The notes below the pieces were generated by a model. That model was not told the origin of the DNA, did not search any database, and saw nothing but the letters and a program-made list of their open reading frames with translations. Of a stretch of DNA of 64,000 bases, positions 40,062 to 49,309 are shown piece after piece. This DNA is from Rubrivivax sp. GTDB lineage: Bacteria; Pseudomonadota; Gammaproteobacteria; Burkholderiales; Burkholderiaceae_C. A program made the position numbers and the translations under genes. Numbering within the stretch: the first letter of the stretch is position 1; each line of letters opens with the position of its first letter. The stretch spans positions 248,001-312,000 of the forward strand of contig JAHBZT010000002.1 of NCBI GenBank assembly GCA_019635315.1. The letters are read 5' to 3'.

Positions 40062-41917
40062 ACCGCACGAAGACCGCTGCCGCATCGCCCCCCGCCGGCT
40101 CGCCGGCCGCTGCACCGCCGGCCGCCGCCAAGGCCCCGGCGGCGGGCTTGCCGCGGGGCCGCCTGGACTGGCCGCTGCTGCTGCAGTGGCTGCAGCAGGA
40201 CGGCTGGATCAGCGCCGAAGACGTCGAACGCGTGGCCGCACGCTTTCGCGCCGGGGCGTCCAGCCTGCACGCGCTGGTGCGGCTGGGCGGCGCCGGGCTG
40301 GTGCACCAGGGCAGCGGGCGCGCGCTGGACACCGAGGCGCTGACCGAGTGGCTGGCCGGGCGCTGCGGGCTGCCCTACCTGCGCATCGACCCGCTGCGCG
40401 TGGACGTCGGCCGCGTCGCCGAGGTGATGAGCGTGCAGTATGCGCAGCTGCGCCACGCGCTGCCGGTGTCGGTGTCGGCCAGCGAGGTGACCATCGCCAC
40501 CGCCGAGCCGCTGGACACCGCCTGGGTGCCGGAGATCGAGGCCCACACCCGGCGCGCCGTGAAGCTCGTGGTGGCCCATCCGGACGACCTGCGCCGCTAC
40601 ACGACCGAGTTCTATGCCCTCGCCAAGAGCGTGCGCGCGGCGGCCAAGAGCGGCGAGAGCTCGGCCGCGGCGAGCTTCGAGCAGCTGGTGGAGCTCGGCC
40701 GCAGCAAGGGCCCGCTGGACGCCAACGACCAGGGCGTCGTGCAGGTCGTCGACTGGCTGTGGCAGTACGCCTTCGACCAGCGCGCCAGCGACATCCACCT
40801 CGAGCCGCGGCGCGACATCGGCGTCATCCGCTTCCGCATCGACGGCGTGCTGCACAGCGTCTACCAGGTGCCGCTGACGGTGATGGGCGCGATGACGGCG
40901 CGCATCAAGCTGCTCGGGCGCATGGACGTGGTCGAGAAGCGCCGGCCGCTGGACGGCCGCATCAAGACCCTGCGCCCGGAGAGCGACGGCCGACCGGGGC
41001 GCGAAGTCGAGATGCGGCTGTCGACGCTGCCCACCGCCTTCGGCGAGAAGATGGTGATGCGCATCTTCGACCCCGAGGCGGCGGTCAAGGACCTCGCGGC
41101 GCTGGGCTTCGGCGAGAAGGAGGCCGCCGGCTGGCAGCAGCTGATCACGCGGCCGCACGGCATCGTGCTCGTCACCGGCCCCACCGGCAGCGGCAAGACG
41201 ACCACCCTGTACAGCACGCTCAAGAGCCTGGCCACCGACGAGGTCAACGTCTGCACGATCGAGGACCCGATCGAGATGATCGAGCCGGCCTTCAACCAGA
41301 CGCAGGTGCAGCCGGCGCTGGACCTGGGCTTCGCCGAGGGCCTGCGCGCGCTGATGCGGCAGGATCCGGACATCATCATGGTCGGCGAGATCCGCGACCT
41401 GGCGACCGCCGAGATGGCGATCCAGGCCGCGCTGACCGGGCACCTGGTCTTCAGCACGCTGCACACCAACGACGCCGTCGGCGCGGTCACGCGGCTGGCT
41501 GACCTGGGCGTGCCGGGCTACCTGATCGCGGCCACCGTGATCGGCGTGCTCGCGCAGCGCTTGGCGCGCACGCTGTGCCCGGCCTGCAAGGCGCGCGACG
41601 AGGGCACCACGCGCGAACTGCTGGACGAGGCGGTGCGGCCGTGGCGGCTGTCGGGCGGCGTGCGGCCGTACCGGCCGGTGGGCTGCCTGGAGTGCCGCCA
41701 CACCGGCTACCGCGGCCGCGCCGGGCTGTACGAGCTGCTGGTGATGAACGACGCGGCACGCGCCCATGTGCACCCGCAGGTCGACGCCGCCGCGCTGCGC
41801 CGGCGCGCGGTGAAGGACGGCATGCGGCCGCTGCGCCTGGCCGGCGCGATGAAGGTCGCCGAGGGACTGACGACGCTCGACGAGGTGCTGCGCACCACGC
41901 CGGGGCTGGACCCCTGA
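40058..41917 (+). CDS. GspE/PilB-type secretion ATPase
   Basis: Type II secretion / type IV pilus assembly ATPase, 619 residues. An Ala/Pro-rich start (1-35) leads to a MshEN-type N-terminal domain. The ATPase domain shows Walker A GPTGSGKTTT (from about residue 374), the Asp box FDQRASDIHLEPR, Walker B DPDIIMVGEIRD, and the His box GHLVFSTLHTNDA. A C-terminal zinc motif CPAC...CLEC completes it. No other secretion or pilus gene is adjacent, so its system is unknown. The start overlaps the previous stop. Confidence 0.9.
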   Translation: MNRTKTAAASPPAGSPAAAPPAAAKAPAAGLPRGRLDWPLLLQWLQQDGWISAEDVERVAARFRAGASSLHALVRLGGAGLVHQGSGRALDTEALTEWLAGRCGLPYLRIDPLRVDVGRVAEVMSVQYAQLRHALPVSVSASEVTIATAEPLDTAWVPEIEAHTRRAVKLVVAHPDDLRRYTTEFYALAKSVRAAAKSGESSAAASFEQLVELGRSKGPLDANDQGVVQVVDWLWQYAFDQRASDIHLEPRRDIGVIRFRIDGVLHSVYQVPLTVMGAMTARIKLLGRMDVVEKRRPLDGRIKTLRPESDGRPGREVEMRLSTLPTAFGEKMVMRIFDPEAAVKDLAALGFGEKEAAGWQQLITRPHGIVLVTGPTGSGKTTTLYSTLKSLATDEVNVCTIEDPIEMIEPAFNQTQVQPALDLGFAEGLRALMRQDPDIIMVGEIRDLATAEMAIQAALTGHLVFSTLHTNDAVGAVTRLADLGVPGYLIAATVIGVLAQRLARTLCPACKARDEGTTRELLDEAVRPWRLSGGVRPYRPVGCLECRHTGYRGRAGLYELLVMNDAARAHVHPQVDAAALRRRAVKDGMRPLRLAGAMKVAEGLTTLDEVLRTTPGLDP

Positions 41918-42043
41918 TCCGGCCGCCTGGCGGCGCCGGGCGCCGGTGTGGCGGCCTTACGTGGAAACCACAGCCGGTGCGCATGCCCCCCTCCCTAGAA
42001 TGGCTTCGGCGCTGATCGCGCAGGACCGCGGAGGAGACAGGCA

Positions 42044-42505
42044 TTGAAGATCAAGAGCGAAAAGGACTTCTGGTCCGGACTGATGTTCATCGTCGTGGGC
42101 ATCGGCTTCGCCTGGGGTGCCACCAACTACAGCTTCGGCTCGTCGGCGCGGCCCGGCCCGGGCTACTTCCCGTTCGGCCTCGGCATCATCATGGCGGTGC
42201 TGGGCGCGCTGATCCTGTTCAAGGCGCTGACCATCGAGACCCACGGCGGCGACAAGGTCGGCGCCATCGCCTGGCGGCCCATGCTGATCATCGTGGGGTC
42301 CATGGTCCTGTTCGGCCTGCTGCTGCCGCGCCTGGGCATGTTCCTCGCGTTGCCCATCCTGGTCGTCACGTCGGCGCTGGCCGGCGACGAATTCCACTGG
42401 GGCGAGGCGCTGATCAATGCCGTGGTGCTGACCGCCTTCAGCTGGCTGACCTTCATCTACGGCCTCAGCCTGACGATCCCGCTGTGGCCGTGGTTCATGA
42501 ACTGA
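42044..42505 (+). CDS. tctB: Tripartite tricarboxylate transporter small membrane subunit TctB
   Basis: Small permease subunit of the TTT family, 153 residues with four membrane segments (about 12-30, 42-62, 78-105, 125-148). The conserved RPGPGYFPFGLGIIMAVLGALIL is present. The start is TTG 42044 behind GAGGAGA; a -10-like TAGAAT lies at 41996-42001. The partner TctA follows after 10 bases. The periplasmic binding protein TctC is not encoded in the window, so the ligand cannot be guessed. Confidence 0.88.
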   Translation: MKIKSEKDFWSGLMFIVVGIGFAWGATNYSFGSSARPGPGYFPFGLGIIMAVLGALILFKALTIETHGGDKVGAIAWRPMLIIVGSMVLFGLLLPRLGMFLALPILVVTSALAGDEFHWGEALINAVVLTAFSWLTFIYGLSLTIPLWPWFMN

Positions 42506-42515
42506 GGGGCGAGAC

Positions 42516-44030
42516 ATGGAAGACCTGATCGCCAACCTCGGCCTCGGCTTCGCGACCGCGCTGTCGCTGGAGAACCTGCTGTATGCGCTGTTCGGCTGCT
42601 TCCTGGGCACGCTGATCGGCGTGCTGCCGGGCCTGGGCCCGGTGGCCACGATCGCGATGCTGCTGCCCAGCATCTATGCGCTGGACGCCACGCCGGCGCT
42701 GATCATGCTGGCCGGCATCTACTACGGCTCGCAGTACGGGGGCAGCACGACCGCGATCCTGATCAACATCCCGGGCGAGTCGGCCTCGGTGGTGACCGCG
42801 ATCGACGGCTACCAGATGGCGCGCAAGGGCCGCGCCGGCGCGGCGCTGGCGACAGCGGCGCTGGGCTCGTTCTTCGCCGGCTGCGTGGGCACCATCATCA
42901 TCGCCGCCTTCGCGCCGCCGCTGACCGAGGTGGCCTTCAAGTTCGGGCCGGCGGAGTATTTCAGCCTGATGGTGCTGGGCCTGATCGGCGCCGTCGTGCT
43001 GGCCAGCGGATCGCTGGTCAAGGCCATCGCGATGATCATCCTCGGGCTGCTGCTCGGGCAGATCAACACCGACGTCATCAGCGGCGTGCCGCGCTACAGC
43101 TTCGACATCCCGGAGCTGACCGACGGCATCAGCTTCGTGGCCATCGCGATGGGGGTGTTCGGCTTCGGCGAGATCATCTCCAACCTGGGCCGGCCGGCCG
43201 AGCACCGCGAGGTCTTCACCAAGGACGTCAAGGGCCTGTGGCCGACCTTCAACGACTTCAAGGAGGCCTGGCCCTCGGTGGTGCGCGGCACCGCCTTGGG
43301 CTCCATGCTCGGGATCCTGCCCGGCGGCGGCGCGCTGCTGTCCTCGTTCGCCGCCTACACGCTGGAGAAGAAGATCGTGCGCAACCCGCGCGTGCCCTTC
43401 GGCCAGGGCGCGATCCAGGGCGTCGCCGGGCCGGAGAGCGCCAACAACGCCGGTTCGCAGACCAGCTTCATCCCGATGCTGACGCTGGGCATCCCGCCCA
43501 ACGCGGTGATGGCGCTGATGGTCGGCGCGATGACGATCAAGGGCATCCAGCCCGGCCCGCAGGTGATGACCAGCAACCCCGAGCTGTTCTGGGGCCTGAT
43601 CGCCAGCATGTGGGTCGGCAACCTGATGCTGGTGGTGCTGAACCTGCCGCTGATCGGCATCTGGATCAAGCTGCTGACCGTGCCCTACCGCTTCCTGTTC
43701 CCGGCCATCGTGGTGTTCTGCGCCATCGGCCTGTATACGCTGAACAACAACAACTTCGACGTCTTCATGGCCGCCGGCTTCGGCATCGTCGGCTACTTCT
43801 TCTACAAGCTGGGCTGCGAGCCGGCGCCGCTGCTGCTGGGCTTCATCCTCGGGCCGATGATGGAGGAGAACCTGCGCCGCGCGCTGCTGCTGAGCCGCGG
43901 CGACTGGAGCACCTTCCTGACGCGTCCGCTGTCGGCTTCGCTGCTGATCGCCGCGGCGCTGATGATCCTGGTCGTCACGCTGCCGGCCATCCGCAGCAAG
44001 CGCGAGGTGGCGTTCAAGGAAGCGGATTGA
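42516..44030 (+). CDS. tctA: Tripartite tricarboxylate transporter large permease TctA
   Basis: Large permease subunit, 504 residues with about 12 membrane segments. The family signature GVLPGLGPVATIAMLLP (about 33-49) and the stretch YYGSQYGGSTTAILINIPGE (about 69-88) are intact, with the second half repeating a GxxPGGGALLSSFAAY motif. The end KREVAFKEAD precedes two related hairpins. It works with TctB and a binding protein not present here. Confidence 0.93.
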   Translation: MEDLIANLGLGFATALSLENLLYALFGCFLGTLIGVLPGLGPVATIAMLLPSIYALDATPALIMLAGIYYGSQYGGSTTAILINIPGESASVVTAIDGYQMARKGRAGAALATAALGSFFAGCVGTIIIAAFAPPLTEVAFKFGPAEYFSLMVLGLIGAVVLASGSLVKAIAMIILGLLLGQINTDVISGVPRYSFDIPELTDGISFVAIAMGVFGFGEIISNLGRPAEHREVFTKDVKGLWPTFNDFKEAWPSVVRGTALGSMLGILPGGGALLSSFAAYTLEKKIVRNPRVPFGQGAIQGVAGPESANNAGSQTSFIPMLTLGIPPNAVMALMVGAMTIKGIQPGPQVMTSNPELFWGLIASMWVGNLMLVVLNLPLIGIWIKLLTVPYRFLFPAIVVFCAIGLYTLNNNNFDVFMAAGFGIVGYFFYKLGCEPAPLLLGFILGPMMEENLRRALLLSRGDWSTFLTRPLSASLLIAAALMILVVTLPAIRSKREVAFKEAD

Positions 44031-44146
44031 GGACGAGCGGCCGTCCCAGCGGACGGATGCTCGCTGCAATCCGGGCGCGAGTTCTGCGAGCGCGCGGCCG
44101 GCAAGGCGGATCGAGGACACGTGGCCGTCCGTAGCGGACGGCCACG
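44022..44146 (+). repeat. Imperfect direct repeat with hairpins behind tctA
   Basis: Bases 44022-44056, which overlap the tctA stop, recur with changes at 44106-44141. Each unit holds a GGCCGTCC...GGACGG hairpin. The second is the longer: a perfect 12 bp stem 44120-44131/44135-44146 with loop TAG. No T run follows; it may still end the tctBA message. Confidence 0.55.
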
Positions 44147-44174
44147 CGCAGGCGCCCGCCGCGCACGGGCGCGT

Positions 44175-44180
44175 TAAGCT
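44175..44180 (+). promoter_or_regulatory. Putative -10 element of the MFS gene
   Basis: TAAGCT (TAnnnT) ends 7 bases before GTG 44188. It matches only the three most conserved positions. Confidence 0.25.
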
Positions 44181-44187
44181 GGCGCAG

Positions 44188-45813
44188 GTGTCGACCTCCC
44201 GCCCCACTTCGCGCGCGCTCCCCGCCGCGCTGCAGCCGCTGGCCAACCCGGTCTTCCGCGGGCTGTGGCTGGCCTCGCTGGCGGCCAACCTGACGATGTG
44301 GATGAACGACGTCGCGGCCGCCTGGCTGATGACGTCGCTGACCACCAGCCCGGTCATGGTGGCGCTGGTGCAGACCGCGGCCACGCTGCCGGTCTTCCTG
44401 CTCGGCCTGCCCAGCGGGGCGCTGGCCGACATCGTCGACCGGCGGCGCTTCTTCGCCGCGACGCAGCTGTGGGTGGCGGTCAACGCCGTGCTGCTGGCGG
44501 TGCTGGCGGCCACCGGTCTGCTGTCGGCGCCCATGCTGCTGCTGCTGACCTTCGGCAACGGCGTCGGGCTCGCGATGCGCTGGCCGGTCTTCGCCGCCGT
44601 GGTGCCGCAGGTGGTGACGCGCGCCGACCTGCCGGCGGCGCTGGCCCTCAACGGCATCTCGATGAACCTGTCGCGCGTGGTCGGGCCGGTGCTCGCCGGC
44701 GCGCTGATCGCGCTGGCCGGCCCCAGCGTGGTGTTCGCGGCCAACGCCGCGCTGGCCCTCGTCTCGCTGGTGCTGATCCTGCGCTGGAAGAGCGAGGCGC
44801 GGCCCAGCGCGCTGCCCGGCGAGCGCTTCGTCGGCGCGATGCGCGTGGGCGTGGCCTACGCGATGCAGTCGCCGCGCCTGCAGCGCATCCTGCTGCGCAT
44901 CTTCCTGTTCTTCCTGCAGGCCAGCGCGCTGGTCGCGCTGCTGCCGCTGGTCGCGCAGGGCCTGCACGGCGGCGGTGCCGGCGCCTTCACGCTGATGATG
45001 TCCAGCGTCGGCGTCGGCGCCATCGTCGCCGCGCTGTACTTCCCGCGCTGGCGCGCACGCTTCGACCGCGACCGCTTCGTGCAGGCCGGCACGCTGGTGC
45101 ACGCGCTGCTGTCCAGCCTGGTCGTGCTGTGGCCCACGCTGTGGCTGGCGCTGCCGCTGATGGTGCTGATCGGCATGGCCTGGATCTCGGTGGCCAACTC
45201 GCTGACCGTATCGGCCCAGACCGCGCTGCCCGACTGGGTGCGTGCGCGCGGCATGGCGCTGTACCAGATGGCGCTGATGGGCGGCGCGGCCGCCGGCTCG
45301 GTGGTCTGGGGCCAGGTCGCGGCGCTGCTGGACGTGCGCGGCGCCGTGCTCTGCGCGGCGCTGTTCGGGCTCGCGGTGCTGGTGGCCACGCGCAAGCTCA
45401 CGGTGGAGGGCGGCGTCGAGCCCGACTTCACGCCGCTGCCGGTGCGCAACGTGCCCGAGCCCACGGTGCCGGTGGGCCCGCACGACGGACCGGTGATGGT
45501 GACCATCGAGTACCAGATCGACCCCTCGCGCGCCGACGCCTTCTCCGAAGTCATGCAGCGCACGCGGCGCGCGCGGCTGCGCCAGGGCGCGCTGAGCTGG
45601 GGTCTGTTCCGCGACGTCGCGGTGCCCGGGCGCTATGTCGAATACTTCGTCGACGAGACCTGGCTTGAGCACCGGCGGCGGCTGGAGCGCTTCACCGCCT
45701 TCGACGCCGGGCTGCGCGAGCAGCGGCTGGCCTTCCACGTCGGTGCGCAGCCGCCGCTGGTGCGCCGCTACGTCGCCGACGAGCAGGTGCCGCCTTCGGG
45801 CGGGCCGCTGTAG
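44188..45813 (+). CDS. MFS exporter, MFS_3/enterobactin-exporter-like, with C-terminal ABM-like domain
   Basis: Major-facilitator permease of 541 residues. The first 410 residues hold about 12 membrane segments with the MFS loop SGALADIVDRRRF (about 75-87). The family (Pfam MFS_3, formerly DUF894) is related to EntS. A soluble domain of about 110 residues follows, from GPVMVTIEYQID at about 432, with the look of an antibiotic-biosynthesis-monooxygenase fold (QGALSWGLFRDVAVPGRYVEYF). The substrate is unknown. GTG 44188 has no Shine-Dalgarno but a TAnnnT hexamer 7 bases upstream. Confidence 0.82.
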   Translation: MSTSRPTSRALPAALQPLANPVFRGLWLASLAANLTMWMNDVAAAWLMTSLTTSPVMVALVQTAATLPVFLLGLPSGALADIVDRRRFFAATQLWVAVNAVLLAVLAATGLLSAPMLLLLTFGNGVGLAMRWPVFAAVVPQVVTRADLPAALALNGISMNLSRVVGPVLAGALIALAGPSVVFAANAALALVSLVLILRWKSEARPSALPGERFVGAMRVGVAYAMQSPRLQRILLRIFLFFLQASALVALLPLVAQGLHGGGAGAFTLMMSSVGVGAIVAALYFPRWRARFDRDRFVQAGTLVHALLSSLVVLWPTLWLALPLMVLIGMAWISVANSLTVSAQTALPDWVRARGMALYQMALMGGAAAGSVVWGQVAALLDVRGAVLCAALFGLAVLVATRKLTVEGGVEPDFTPLPVRNVPEPTVPVGPHDGPVMVTIEYQIDPSRADAFSEVMQRTRRARLRQGALSWGLFRDVAVPGRYVEYFVDETWLEHRRRLERFTAFDAGLREQRLAFHVGAQPPLVRRYVADEQVPPSGGPL

Positions 45814-45859
45814 CGCGCGCCGCAGCGAGCGGCCGCCTGCGGCGACCGGCGGCAACGTT

Positions 45860-45865
45860 CACAAT
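45860..45865 (+). promoter_or_regulatory. Putative -10 element of ggt
   Basis: CACAAT, one of the best -10-like hexamers in the 84-base gap between the MFS gene and ggt. Initiation near 45872 leaves about 26 bases containing AGGAT as ribosome-binding site. Confidence 0.35.
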
Positions 45866-45897
45866 CATCGGCTTCGCTGTCGTCCAGGATCCCGCCC

Positions 45898-47535
45898 ATG
45901 CACGCCTTCGACTGGAGCACCGGCTATGCCAGCCAGCGCTCGCCCGTCTTCGCCCGCAACGTCGTCTCGACCTCGCATCCGCTGGCGGCGCAGGCCGGGC
46001 TGCGCATGATCCAGGCCGGCGGCAATGCGGTCGATGCCGCGATCGCCACCGCGGCGATGATGACGCTGGTCGAACCCTGCAGCAACGGCCTGGGCAGCGA
46101 CGCCTTCTGCATCCTCTGGGACCCGGCCAGCGGCCGCCTGCATGGGCTGAATGCCTCCGGCTGCGCGCCGGCGGCCTGGACGCCGGACTACTTCCGCCGC
46201 CGCTACGGTGCCGACGCGAAGGCCCCGCCCAAGCGCGGCTGGGACTCGGTCACCGTGCCGGGCGCGGTGGCGGCCTGGGCGGCGCTGTCCGAGCGCTTCG
46301 GCAAGCTGCCCTTCGCCGACCTGATGGCGCCGGCCGTCGAGGTCGCCGAGCGTGGCTATGCGGTGCCGGTGATCGTGCAGCAGAAGTGGCGCAATGCGGC
46401 CTCGCTGCCCGAGCTGACGCAGCAGCCCGGCTTCGCCGAGCACTTCCTGCCGCAGGGCCGCGAGCCGCGGGTCGGCGAGCGCTTCACGATGCCGGCGGCG
46501 GCGCGCACGCTGCGGCGCATCGCCGACACGCGCGGCGAGGACTTCTACCGCGGCGAGATCGCCGCCGCGATCGCCGCGCATGCGCGCGAACATGGCGGCG
46601 CGATGACCACCGCCGACCTCGCCGGCTGGCGCCCGGAGTGGGTGGAGCCCATCGCGCAGGACTACCGCGGCTACACGCTGCACGAGATCCCGCCCAACGG
46701 ACAGGGCATCGCGGCGCTGATCGCGCTGGGCATCCTGCAGCACTTCGACATCGGCGCGCTGCCGGTCGACTCCACGGCCAGCCAGCACCTGCAGATCGAG
46801 GCCATGAAGCTGGCCTTCGCCGACGTCTACCGCTTCGTCGCCGAGCCGCGTGCGATGACGCTGACGCCGGCGCAGATGCTGGATCCGGCCTACCTGGCCG
46901 CGCGCGCGAAGCTGATCGACCCGCGGCGGGCGCAGGACTTCGGCCCCGGCCACGCGCCGCAAGGCGGCACCATCTACCTCAGCGCCGCGGATGCCGGCGG
47001 CATGATGGTCAGCTACATCCAGAGCAACTACATGGGCTTCGGCTCGGGCATCGTGGTGCCCGGCTGGGGCATCAGCCTGCAGAACCGCGGCCACGGCTTC
47101 ACGCTGGACCCCGCGCGCGAGAACGTCGTCGGGCCCGGCAAGCGGCCGTTCCAGACCATCATCCCGGCCTTCCTGACCCGGCAGGGCCGCCCGGTGATGA
47201 GCTACGGCGTGATGGGCGGCGACATGCAGCCGCAGGGCCACCTGCAGACCCTCGTGCGCATGCTGGACTACCGCCAGCAGCCGCAGGCCGCCTGCGACGC
47301 GCCGCGCTGGCGCGTCAATGCCGGCCTCGTCAACGCCGAGCCGGGTTTCGACCCGGCGACGGTGCAGGGGCTGCGCGACCTGGGCCACCAGGTGCTGCCG
47401 TTCAGCGACAGCTACCAGGACTATGGCGCCGGGCAGTTCATCTGGCGGCTCGACGAAGGGCAGGGCGACGCTGCGGTCGACGGTTATGCCGCGGCCAGCG
47501 ACCCGCGCCGCGACGGCCAGGCCGCCGGCTTCTGA
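45898..47535 (+). CDS. ggt: Gamma-glutamyltransferase family protein
   Basis: Ntn-hydrolase of the gamma-glutamyltransferase family, 545 residues, that would cleave gamma-glutamyl bonds after self-processing. The opening VSTSHPLAAQAGLRMIQAGGNAVDAAIA and the nucleophile region PQGGTIYLSAAD (Thr near 358) are present, with YIQSNYMGFGSGIVVPGWGI downstream. There is no clear signal peptide, unlike periplasmic E. coli Ggt, so it may be cytoplasmic and act on a different gamma-glutamyl compound. Confidence 0.85.
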   Translation: MHAFDWSTGYASQRSPVFARNVVSTSHPLAAQAGLRMIQAGGNAVDAAIATAAMMTLVEPCSNGLGSDAFCILWDPASGRLHGLNASGCAPAAWTPDYFRRRYGADAKAPPKRGWDSVTVPGAVAAWAALSERFGKLPFADLMAPAVEVAERGYAVPVIVQQKWRNAASLPELTQQPGFAEHFLPQGREPRVGERFTMPAAARTLRRIADTRGEDFYRGEIAAAIAAHAREHGGAMTTADLAGWRPEWVEPIAQDYRGYTLHEIPPNGQGIAALIALGILQHFDIGALPVDSTASQHLQIEAMKLAFADVYRFVAEPRAMTLTPAQMLDPAYLAARAKLIDPRRAQDFGPGHAPQGGTIYLSAADAGGMMVSYIQSNYMGFGSGIVVPGWGISLQNRGHGFTLDPARENVVGPGKRPFQTIIPAFLTRQGRPVMSYGVMGGDMQPQGHLQTLVRMLDYRQQPQAACDAPRWRVNAGLVNAEPGFDPATVQGLRDLGHQVLPFSDSYQDYGAGQFIWRLDEGQGDAAVDGYAAASDPRRDGQAAGF

Positions 47536-47554
47536 GCCGGCACCCGCGGCGACC

Positions 47555-48391
47555 TTGAAGCTGCACGAGTTGCGCCCGGGCTGGGCGACCGAGCTGACCA
47601 AGTGGCGCCCGTCGGCCGAGATCGTCGAGTGCGACGACTGCATCGTCGTGCGCACGCCGGGCAACCCGAGCTGGTACTGGGGCAACTGCCTGATCCTGGC
47701 CGACGCGCCGCGCGACGAGGACGTCGGGCACTGGCTGGCGCGCTTCGCGCGCGAGATCGGCGACCGCCAGCCGGCGTCGCGCCATGTCGCGATCGGCGTC
47801 AACCCGCCCTGGCAGGGCGAGCGGCGGCCGGCCTGGCAGGCGGCGGGCCTGAAGCCCTATGTCAACGCCGTGATGCGGCTCGTGCCCGGCGAGCTGGCGG
47901 CGCCGCGGCCGGTGCAGGCCCATGAGGTGCTCGTGCGGCCCATCGCCTGGCCCGACGAGGTGCCGGCCATCGTCGAGCTGGAATGCGCCGATACCGACGG
48001 CCACGACGTCGCGGGCTACCGCATGGTCCGCGAGCGTGCCTTCGCCGATCTGGCGCGGCTGCAGGCCGAGGGGCGCGCCGAGTGGTTCGGCCTGTGGTGC
48101 GACGGCGTGCTCGCTGCCGACTGCGGGCTCCTGCGGCCCGAGCCGCGGCCGGGTGCGACGGCGCGCTTCCAGCGCGTGGCCACCCACCCGGCCTGGCGGC
48201 GGCGCGGCCTGGCGCGCGCGCTGGTGCATGCGGCGTCGCGCTTCGCGCTCGAGCGCTGGCAGGCCGGCGAGGTCGTGATGATCGCCGACCCCGGTGACGT
48301 CGCGATCGCGCTGTACCGCTCGCTGGGCTGGCGCGAATTCGAGCGTGAATGGGGCTTCGAGCGCAAGGCGCCGCAGGACGCCGCGCCATGA
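47555..48391 (+). CDS. GNAT-family N-acetyltransferase
   Basis: Acetyl-CoA-dependent acyltransferase of 278 residues. The C-terminal half holds the acetyl-CoA loop RVATHPAWRRRGLARALV (about 204-221) and the closing LYRSLGWREFEREWGFER. The N-terminal 120 residues look like a diverged second GNAT-like module (SWYWGNCLIL). TTG 47555 is inferred, giving MKLHELRPGW, because the frame has no ATG or GTG between the ggt stop and conserved sequence. The substrate is unknown. It overlaps the next start by four bases. Confidence 0.75.
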   Translation: MKLHELRPGWATELTKWRPSAEIVECDDCIVVRTPGNPSWYWGNCLILADAPRDEDVGHWLARFAREIGDRQPASRHVAIGVNPPWQGERRPAWQAAGLKPYVNAVMRLVPGELAAPRPVQAHEVLVRPIAWPDEVPAIVELECADTDGHDVAGYRMVRERAFADLARLQAEGRAEWFGLWCDGVLAADCGLLRPEPRPGATARFQRVATHPAWRRRGLARALVHAASRFALERWQAGEVVMIADPGDVAIALYRSLGWREFEREWGFERKAPQDAAP

Positions 48392-49275
48392 CGCCCGGTG
48401 CGCGCCTGGGCCCGGGGCTGGCGCTGGCGGCGGCCGGCTCGGTCGCCTTCTCCGGCAAGGCCATCATCGTCAAGCTGGCCTACCGGCACGGCGTCGACGC
48501 GGTGACGCTGATCATGTACCGCATGCTGTTCGCGCTGCCGCTGTTCCTGGCGCTGGCGTGGTGGGCCGGGCGCGGGCAGCCGCCGCTGGCGCGGCGCGAC
48601 CACCTCGTCGTCTTCGGCCTGGGCTTCGCCGGCTACTACCTGGCGAGCTTCCTGGACTTTGCCGGGCTGCAGTACATCACCGCCAGCCTGGAGCGGCTGA
48701 TCCTGTACCTCAACCCGACGCTGGTGCTGCTGATCGGCGTGCTGTTCATGGGCCAGCGCGTGCGCCCGCGACAGCTGGTGGCGCTGGCGGTCAGCTATGC
48801 CGGCGTGCTGCTGGTCTTCGGCCACGAAGTCACGCTGAGCGGCCCCGACACGCTGCTCGGCGCGGCGCTGGTCTTCGGCAGTGCGTTGAGCTACGCGGTC
48901 TACCTCTCGCTCAGCGGGCAGGAGGTGCGCCGGCTCGGCGCGCTGCGACTGACCGGCTGGGCCAGCAGCGTGGCCTGCCTGCTGTGCATCGTGCAGTTCC
49001 TGCTGCTGCGGCCGCTGGAGGCGGCCGTGGTGGCGCCGCCGGTGATCTGGCTGTCGCTGCTCAATGCGCTGGCCTGCACCTTCGCGCCGGTGATCATGGT
49101 CATGATGGCGATCGAGCGCATCGGCGCCACGCTGACCGCGCAGACCGGCATGATCGGGCCGCTGTCGACGATCCTGATGGGCGTGCTGCTGCTCGGCGAG
49201 CCGCTGAATGCCTGGATCGTCGCCGGCACGGCGCTGGTGCTGGCAGGCGTGTGGCTGCTGGCGCGGGCGCGCTGA
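48388..49275 (+). CDS. EamA/DMT-family permease
   Basis: Drug/metabolite transporter of 295 residues with ten membrane segments in two EamA repeats. Features include GSVAFSGKAIIVKLAYRHGVD at the start, the Ile/Leu-rich SLERLILYLNPTLVLLIGV loop of the first repeat, and GPLSTILMGVLLLGEPLNAW in the second. The substrate is unknown. The ATG overlaps the GNAT stop (ATGA), so the two are coupled; the SDR gene follows after 34 bases. Confidence 0.88.
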   Translation: MTPGARLGPGLALAAAGSVAFSGKAIIVKLAYRHGVDAVTLIMYRMLFALPLFLALAWWAGRGQPPLARRDHLVVFGLGFAGYYLASFLDFAGLQYITASLERLILYLNPTLVLLIGVLFMGQRVRPRQLVALAVSYAGVLLVFGHEVTLSGPDTLLGAALVFGSALSYAVYLSLSGQEVRRLGALRLTGWASSVACLLCIVQFLLLRPLEAAVVAPPVIWLSLLNALACTFAPVIMVMMAIERIGATLTAQTGMIGPLSTILMGVLLLGEPLNAWIVAGTALVLAGVWLLARAR

Positions 49276-49309
49276 GCGCATCGACCACGGAACGAGGAGC
49301 ATCGAGAGC

